Assembly: GCA_015680685.1 (NCBI GenBank) | Contig: MNCI01011451.1 | Span: 197,983 to 223,940, forward strand | Direction of reading: 5' to 3' | DNA from: Gnetum montanum | Taxonomy: Eukaryota > Streptophyta > Gnetopsida > Gnetales > Gnetaceae | Length of the DNA stretch: 25,958 nt | Part shown: piece by piece, positions 20,400 to 25,958 of the stretch | Numbering within the stretch: the first letter of the stretch is position 1 | How the letters are laid out: each line of letters begins with the position of its first letter | The notes under the pieces: model-generated | Seen by the model: only the letters and a program-made list of their open reading frames with translations | The model's database searches: none | Told to the model about the DNA's origin: nothing | Program-made: the position numbers and the translations under genes

Positions 20400-20590
20400 T
20401 AACGTTATTATTCATGTTGTACAAGTTTTAGTTTACATTTCCGTTTCAAATTTACAATTGTAGTTATATTTCTATTTTTGTTTTCTAAATCCACTTACAT
20501 TTTCATTTGTCATTTCCTTTTACATTTACATTTTTGTTTTTTCTTTCATTTTCAATTTTTTCTACAATTATGTTTACATTTTTACAGCCA
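20400..20590. repeat. T-rich low-complexity tract
   Basis: Degenerate repeats of CATTTACATTTTT-like words on the plus strand, with hardly any G. No coding signal. Confidence 0.75.
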
Positions 20591-20800
20591 TTTCCTTTGA
20601 TGTTCCATAAGTTTTGGATGATCAGCAAGATCATCTAGGGTAACCTAAGTCCTATTTTTTTTGAAGATCCTTAGGATTTGAGGTTAAAACTATTCCAGTG
20701 CTTAGATATTTTTTTTTTTTTCCTTTCTAGCAACTAAGATTTCCAACTTCAACAATAATGAACTTTGTGAAATCAATTACTCAACACACATTGACTATTA

Positions 20801-20815
20801 CCAGCAACTATGCCA
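20801..20815 (-). other. Primer binding site next to LTR C
   Basis: On the minus strand TGGCATAGTTGCTGG lies one base after the LTR C end, the same spacing as at LTR B. It is a more decayed form of the tRNA-Asp-type site. It marks LTR C as a 5' LTR of a minus-strand element extending left. Confidence 0.55.
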
Positions 20816-21531
20816 ATGATGAGTAATGAAGCAATTCAACACCCAACCATACAAGTTATGAGTGTTCATGCATAACCTAATCGTAATCTGTGGATGATCA
20901 ATATTGATATGCCAGTAATTAAATTAAGCTGACAATCATTGTCTTCCCACTTCAAGCCAGTAAAGTCTAAATGCATGGCTTAGCTCGCAGTGATGCATAT
21001 GTTAAGTGATGTCAATTGGCCACTTATGCTCCTAAGTGTAAACATGATGAAAGTACAATTAAATGCTAAGTCTAACTAATAATAGAAACATAAGCCTATT
21101 CTAGACAATAGTAATGGATAAATGTTCATGATTTACCAGACATGTCTTAGGGTTATGTAATCATCACTGGGGTTACCAAGTATTACGCTACTGGGTGAAC
21201 CAAGTAATAATACTACTAGGATTACTAGATGATCATACTTAACACTCAAAATCAATAATATCCATTCTACTTACTATTAATAAGTAAAAATAAAGTGCTT
21301 GGGAAAAGTAAAGTATTATGCTAGTAAAATAGTAAACATTATGCTAAGTAAAGCAGTATACTAAGAGAATGTTGTAATGATGGAAAATAGTTTAGATCTT
21401 TAATTCTATCATAACTTGTGCTCAAGTACAAACTTCTCAAAAAAAGATATCATTCAACTAAAAGAAATAAAACTGCAAGAGTTTGGTTACAATGGGAATG
21501 AAAATTCAATGGATTATGCATCCAAGTGTCA

Positions 21532-21539
21532 TATTTATA
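21532..21539 (-). promoter_or_regulatory. TATA box of LTR C
   Basis: TATAAATA on the minus strand, the same octamer as in LTR A and LTR B, about 95 bases from the LTR start. Confidence 0.55.
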
Positions 21540-21569
21540 AGACTGCATGTATCTTGAGACATCATATCA

Positions 21570-21599
21570 ATGATGATGTAGCATGTGCTACATCATCAT
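21570..21599. repeat. 14-bp perfect inverted repeat in LTR C U3
   Basis: ATGATGATGTAGCA (21570-21583) and TGCTACATCATCAT (21586-21599) are exact complements separated by two bases. It lies between the LTR start and the TATA box on the minus strand, where upstream promoter elements would be. Confidence 0.9.
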
Positions 21600-21849
21600 A
21601 TTAATGACATCATTGTTACGATATTGTAATGCATCAAAATTTGGATTTATCAATAGCCAAGGAAAAATCTATGTAAACCATGGAGGTAAATGAGACATCA
21701 AGTCAAGGTCTTCAGAGAGGTAATCCTAAAGCTCTAAAAATTTAAAAAAAATTCTAAGTTAAATTCTTTTTCATTCATGGGGATTGTAAATCAAGGAGAT
21801 CATTCTAATAGAAAATTGTAATTTTGGAATAGGCTAAATTTTTGCTTAG

Positions 21850-22320
21850 TGTGGAATGGATTCATGTTTTGTTGGATGAAGGAGCCTAAGAAATGTTATT
21901 TCTTCTACAATAGTTGCTAGATTGGGTTTGATAACTAATCCTCATCCTAAACCCTATAAGGTGCATTGCTTCTCTAGAGATTTTTCCCAAAAAAGTGTAG
22001 AAATAATGTACTTTGAAATTTAAAATTACAAGTTCTCATGATGTTATGAAGTATAATATGCTTCCAATAGATTATGCTACTGTAATTCTTGCTATATGTT
22101 GCAATTTGGACAATAGTGTTTAGTTTGATGAAGTAAGAAATGTATAAAGTATAGCTAGATTTGATAGAATCCATGAGTTAATTCCCATAACAATTAAACA
22201 AGTTAGGTAGAAAAGCTTACTATATGCTTTCTTAATCCTTCTAAGAGAGAAAGAATACATTAAGAAACATGATGATGGAGGTTTTGGTTTTGTTGTTATG
22301 ACAATAGTTGGTACTAATCA
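21850..22320 (+). pseudogene. Aspartic protease region of a chromovirus-type pol, decayed
   Basis: VLLDEGA near 21866 corresponds to the protease active-site segment (chromoviruses usually have a DGGS or DSGA type). After a frameshift, NVISSTIVARLGLITNPHPK and PYKVHCFSRD match the family's 'N..S..LV..LGL.T..HP.PY.V.W'. The rest, up to about 22320, is a weak, much-interrupted continuation (LPIDYATVILAI in place of the usual 'P......ILLGRPW'). No gag or zinc knuckle is found upstream; the pol begins almost at the edge of LTR C. Confidence 0.65.
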
Positions 22321-23230
22321 TGATGATGTACAAGTTGAACTTCTAATAGCTATGCTAGGCTTGAAGGAGAAATTTCTCAAGGTGTTTAAGAGAGAATTGA
22401 ATGGATTGCCATCAATGAAGAATATAAAACATTAGATTAATTTTATTCTTGGTGCTACCATTCCAACCAATAGGGTTGACTAAGTTCCACCAAATCAATG
22501 GGTTGAATTGCAAAGATAAGTAGTGAAGTTTCTTAAAATTGGTTTTGTAAGAAAATCCATTTCACCTTGTGCAATTCTAGTGGTGCTAGTGCCAAAGAAG
22601 AATAGCAAGAAATGAAGGATTTACATTAATTCTAGGACAATGAATAGGATATTTCTAAGGTACAAGTTTCCTATTCCAAGAATGGATGATATCCTTTATG
22701 TCCTTACCAATGCTAAAAATTTTAACCAAATTGATTTAAAAACTTGTTACCATCAAATTCGAATTAAGCTTGGCGATAAATGAAAGACAACTTTCAAGAT
22801 ACCATATGGATTATTTGAGTGGTTGGTCATATGATTTAGACTTATGAAGGCACCTGCTACATGTATGAGATTGATGCATAATATATTGAAAGACTTGATT
22901 TGTGAGTACTATATTATCTTTTCTTATGATGTTTTGGTATATATCTCTAATATGAAAGACCACTTTGATCACCTGAAGATGGTGTGTCTTAAGTTGGAGG
23001 ATGCATAATTGGAAATAAATATGAAGAAAAGTTATTTCTTAAAGAGGAAGATCATATATTTTAAACATGTGATTTCTAAAAATCAAATTCAAATGAAAGA
23101 TACCAAGGTGAAGGCTATTAAGGATTGGCCAACTTCTAAGAATGTTGGGAAGGAAAGATCATTCCTTGGTTTAGCAAGTTTTTATAGATGGTTCATCAAA
23201 AATTTAAGTGGTATTTCATAGCCTATGTTT
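22321..23230 (+). pseudogene. Chromovirus-type reverse transcriptase, one catalytic Asp lost
   Basis: One frame runs from about 22325 to 23221 with stops only. Motifs in order: INFILGATIPTNR (family 'IDLIPGA..PN'), KSISPCAILVVLVPKKNSKK, RIYINSRTMNRI, YKFPIPRMDDIL, FNQIDLKTCYHQIRIK, KTTFKIPYGLFEWLV, APATCMRLMHNIL, then LEINMKKSYFLKRKI, FKHVISKNQIQMKD and RSFLGLASFYRWFIKNLS. The active site, normally YFDD, reads F-S-Y-D at 22919-22930: the first Asp codon has become TAT. The motif set is that of plant chromoviruses (Reina/CRM side) rather than the Tat group at 16 kb. Subgroup placement is tentative. Confidence 0.85.
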
Positions 23231-23960
23231 ACTTTGTTAAAGATAAATCAAGAATTCAAGTAAGATAATGAAACCTAACGAAGCTTTAACTTGTTGAAAG
23301 AAAAAATTACCAATGAATTAATGGTTGTAATTCTTGATTTTTAGAAGCTTTTTTAGGTTGATGTGGATGAAACTAAACTTGCCATTGGCGGGGTAATCTC
23401 ACAAGAAGGTAGGCCTGTTACTTTCTTTTTAGAAAATTTGAATGATTCAAGCCAAAAATATAGCATATATGAAAATAAGTTGTATGCTATTCTTCAAGAA
23501 ATCAAGCATTAGAGGCATTACTTATTTCCTAAGGAGTTTACCTTGATGAAGGACCACAATGCACTTCAATTTCTAAACTTACAAAAAACTCAAGTGTAAA
23601 TCACATGAAGTGGATTGCATAGTTATAGGAGTTTAATTTTTTGTTGAAGCATAAAATAAGGAAAGTTAATGTGGTGGTTGATGCTTTATCAAGGGTGCAG
23701 ATGGTGAATTTCAACGTACCTCACATGGATGGTATGGATGATTTTTCTTATTTGTATAAATAAGATGTTGATTTTGGGAAAGTTTGGAGAAGTCTCAAAG
23801 AGCCATTATTGAGTAGGATATAGTACTATAGGGGCTATCATATTATTTTTAGATTTCTACCATCATAAGGAAAAGAAAACAATATAATGCAGGGCTTGTA
23901 TACTAAGATGATTCACCCCATCTCATTAAAGCATTAAAGGCCACTTCATAATGGTTATAT
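23231..23960 (+). pseudogene. RNase H and start of integrase of the chromovirus-type pol, truncated
   Basis: The RNase H shows VDVDETKLAIGGVISQEGRP, FFLENLNDSSQKYSIYENKL and HYLFPKEFTLMKDHNALQFL. The following linker is preserved after a frameshift near 23590: NHMKWIA, EFNFLLKHKIRKVNVVVDAL and SYLYK*DVDFGKVW, matching the family's 'H..W..FL..F.F..KHK.GK.N.VADALSR'. The sequence becomes unrecognisable after about 23950 (near HPISLKH and a shifted frame). The integrase zinc finger, catalytic core and chromodomain are missing. Confidence 0.8.
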
Positions 23961-24692
23961 CTTCATGAACATAGCGATGATTGAGTTTTGATTTCAAAGA
24001 GGTCTCAAGTTCAAATCTTAGTAGGGAATAAATATTGTATCCTAAGTATAAGGAACAAATGAAATTAATTCTATGATATAGGTGGAAAGCCTAACAATGT
24101 TTATTCAGTTACACTCAAGATTAAGAATTGACTCAGTTTTCATTTGAGATCATTATAGTATTGAACAATGACATTATTAGTAAAGGCCAAATTATTAAAA
24201 TTTGAAAATTAGAAGAAAACACATTTGACATAGTTTACATTCCAAAGTTGAAAAATCAACTATCAAAATTGGCTAGTGCAAACATGAAAGTATAATAAAA
24301 CTCATTCATCCCAATTTTCCAAATGGGAGAAATTCAATTTATTCCAATGCAGGTGGGGTAGATGTATTAGCAAAAGATCTATTATTTTCTAGCCCAAAAA
24401 TTGTAGTGAAATAAATAGCCATTTCCTAACATCCCAAATGAAGAAAAACCTATTTTCTCCATTTCATTGAATAAGAGAAGAACGAAAACGTGATGCAAAT
24501 AAAAATATATCAAGATAAAATACAAATAGAAATAGCCAAAGTAAGATAACGACTATTCATCCCAACTCCCTAATGGAATAAACAACATTTGTTCCAATTT
24601 AGGGCCAAAATAAAATTTAAACACAAATAAAGACATAGCCAAGTTTTCCAATTTCAAAATTGGACATCTTGTTTGGCCGAGAGGCCAACTTG
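23961..24692. other. Stretch without clear gene
   Basis: AT-rich. A short frame near 24230-24290 reads FDIVYIPKLKNQLSKLASANM, loosely like the end of a second RNase H ('..IPR..N..AD.LSKLAS'), but it is too short to call. ATTCATCCCAAYT recurs at 24304 and 24555 with loosely similar flanks, a possible old duplication of about 250 bases. Confidence 0.4.
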
Positions 24693-24789
24693 TCTCATAG
24701 GATAGGGGGGGAGAGGGGAGTGGATTTGTCACCCTCCATGTTCTCATAGGATAGGGGGAAGGGGGAGTGGATTTGTCACCCTCCATGTA
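24693..24789. repeat. Two copies of a 49-bp tandem repeat
   Basis: TCTCATAGGATAGGGGG, then AGTGGATTTGTCACCCTCC, occurs at 24693 and 24742. The copies are nearly identical and G-rich on the plus strand, hence young relative to the surroundings. Confidence 0.88.
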
Positions 24790-25652
24790 ATGCACCATGT
24801 GTAGGGGAGCCAAAAAGTCACTGCAGGGGAGCTGAATCTAAAAAGTTAAAAAGCCAAAGAGTCACTACAAGGGAGAAAAATCTCTATTCGATTGATGCCC
24901 CTCAACCCTTGGGCTCCCCATTCGTCTGTTCGTATTTCCTCACACACATGTACCATGTGTAGGGGAGTCAAAGAGTCACTACAAGGAAGCTAAGTCTCTA
25001 TTTAATTAATGCCCTCAATCCCTGGGCTCCCCATTCATCTTTTCATATTCTCTCATGTGCATGCACCATGTGTAGGGAAGCCAAAGAGTCATTACAAGGA
25101 AGCTAAATCTTTATTCGATTGTAGGGGAGCCAAAGAGTCACTGCAGGGTAGCTAAATCTAAAAAGTTAAAAAGCCAAAGAGTCACTGCAAGGGAGCTAAA
25201 TCTCTATTCGATTGACACCCCCTAACCCTTGGGCTCCCCATTCGTCTCTTCATATTTCCTCACGTGCATGCACCATGTGCAAGGGAGCCAAAGAGTCACT
25301 ACAAGGGAGCTGAATCTGAAAATTCAAAAAGCCAAAGAGTCACTACAAAGGAGCTAAATCTTTATTCAATTGATGCCCCCTGATCCTTGGGCTCCCCATT
25401 CGTCTCTTTGTATTTCCTCATGTACATAAACCATGTGCAGGAGCTAAAGAGTCACTGCAGGGGAGTCGAATCTCTATTCAATTGATGCCCTTGACCCTAG
25501 TCTTCCCATTCATCTTTTCATATTCTCGCATGTGCATGCACCATGTGTAGGGAAGCTAAAGAGTCATTACAAGGGACCTGAATCTTTATTCAATTAATGC
25601 CCCCAACCCCTAGGCTTCCCATTTGTTTCTTTGTATTCCCTCACACGTAGGC
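24790..25652. repeat. Tandem array with 44- and 113-bp spacing
   Basis: GCCAAAGAGTCACTRC-like words begin at 24809, 24853, 24967, 25080, 25129, 25173, 25287, 25331, 25443 and 25555, giving steps of 44, 114, 113, 49, 44, 114, 44, 112 and 112. The long step contains AAATCTCTATTCGATTGATG, CTTGGGCTCCCCATTCGTCT, CATATTTCCTCA and GCATGCACCATGTG. The short step contains only AATCTAAAAAGTTAAAAA. It is richer in G and C than the flanking DNA and its copies are closely similar, so it is likely recent. No coding frame runs through it. Confidence 0.87.
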
Positions 25653-25669
25653 CCCAACGTGGGTAACCA

Positions 25670-25891
25670 ATGAATATTTATTATTATAAATTATGGATAG
25701 TTATACCTTTTAAAAAGAAAGTAATTGCAAATAAGTCACACACAAATCCTCAAACAATGTCTCTCTCACAAGACTATGATAATGCAACAACTAGTAAGGT
25801 AACTCATTGGAGAACTAATGAATTATATAATGATGAAGACGATGTTTGGAGTACTCAATCTTATGCAAGGGTCTCCTATGTACATAAATGA
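25670..25891 (+). CDS. Short hypothetical ORF, possibly the start of an off-window gag
   Basis: A 73-codon open frame whose second half (from an internal ATG at 25757: MSLSQDYDNATTSK, then NDEDDVWSTQSYARVS) is acidic and polar. I recognise no domain. After the stop the same strand remains protein-like for a few codons (LPSDDEPLLA in another frame). It could be the N-terminal part of a retroelement gag continuing beyond the window, or chance. Confidence 0.2.
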   Translation: MNIYYYKLWIVIPFKKKVIANKSHTNPQTMSLSQDYDNATTSKVTHWRTNELYNDEDDVWSTQSYARVSYVHK

Positions 25892-25958
25892 AGACAACAT
25901 CTTCCCAACTCACAAATTCATAACCTACCTAGTGATGATGAACCCTTGCTGGCCACTA

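Larger units (their letters stand above)
20817..21636 (-). repeat. LTR C, diverged relative of LTR A and B, minus orientation
   Basis: About 820 bases, with TGATGC at its minus-strand start and TCATCA at its end (TGATGA on the plus strand at 20817). Islands of similarity to LTR A include ACCCAACCATACAAGTTATG near 20850, CATTGTCTTCCCA near 20937, GCAAGAGTTTGGTTACAA near 21475 and the TATA region. Overall it is clearly more diverged from A and B than these are from each other, so it belongs to another subfamily or an older insertion. Several short direct and inverted words (GATGATGTAG, CATCATCAT) crowd its U3 end. Confidence 0.65.

Noticed and set aside
4000-21636. LTR A and LTR C as the two ends of one 17.6-kb minus-strand element
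   Set aside because: Their orientation and the PPT/PBS positions would allow it, but LTR C is much more diverged from A than B is, and the interior is full of plus-strand pol and gag. Nested insertions cannot be excluded.
24230-24290. Possible second-RNase H tail (VYIPKLKNQLSKLAS)
   Set aside because: Only about 20 codons resemble the family and nothing supports it on either side; left as a note, not a feature.
24790-25652. CRISPR-like spaced repeats
   Set aside because: The spacers are themselves repeats, the spacing is bimodal and far too long, and the setting is a plant nuclear genome.

Overview
This window looks like nuclear DNA from a seed plant with a large, repeat-rich genome. It is AT-rich and has no intact long gene, but it holds several decayed Ty3/gypsy LTR retrotransposons of plant type, microsatellites, two tandem arrays and an eroded multi-exon gene. 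The species cannot be told from the sequence. Most coding remnants keep one reading frame over hundreds of codons but are riddled with stop codons. Many of these stops fit C-to-T or G-to-A change (CAA/CAG to TAA/TAG, TGG to TAG/TGA), the usual decay of methylated plant DNA.

Layout. 262-2960 (minus): a broken, apparently intron-containing gene whose 5' part resembles an FCP1/SCP-like HAD phosphatase domain that has lost its catalytic aspartates; a (CT)n tract and a 23-base N gap interrupt it. 4000-4865 (minus): LTR A. 5040-6446 (minus): a decayed coiled-coil/proline-rich reading frame lying just inside LTR A. 7861-9238 (plus): a decayed gag. 9239-10105 (plus): LTR B, an inverted relative of LTR A, followed by a tRNA-Asp-type primer binding site, a short leader with a second gag-like start, and a fragment of the same LTR's 3' end (10736-10871).

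11350-15190 is a roughly 189-bp-period tandem array; each unit carries a dyad built from inverted copies of a GGACTATGCTAG-like word. 16060-18510 (plus) is a Tat-lineage gypsy pol: RT, first RNase H, second plant-type RNase H, and only the C-terminal part of integrase. 18510-20800 is non-coding, with stray copies of the array words, a 142-bp duplication and T-rich low-complexity DNA. 20817-21636 (minus) is LTR C, a diverged relative of A and B with its own primer binding site. 21850-23960 (plus) is a second gypsy pol of chromovirus type, with protease, RT and RNase H, cut off near the start of integrase. 24693-25652 holds a 49-bp duplication and then a more GC-rich array with alternating 44-bp and about 113-bp spacing.

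Nothing here is likely to make a full-length functional protein. The most unusual items are the dyad array, the arrangement around LTR B (gag and PPT on its left, primer site and leader on its right), the coiled-coil ORF inside LTR A, and the 44/113 array.
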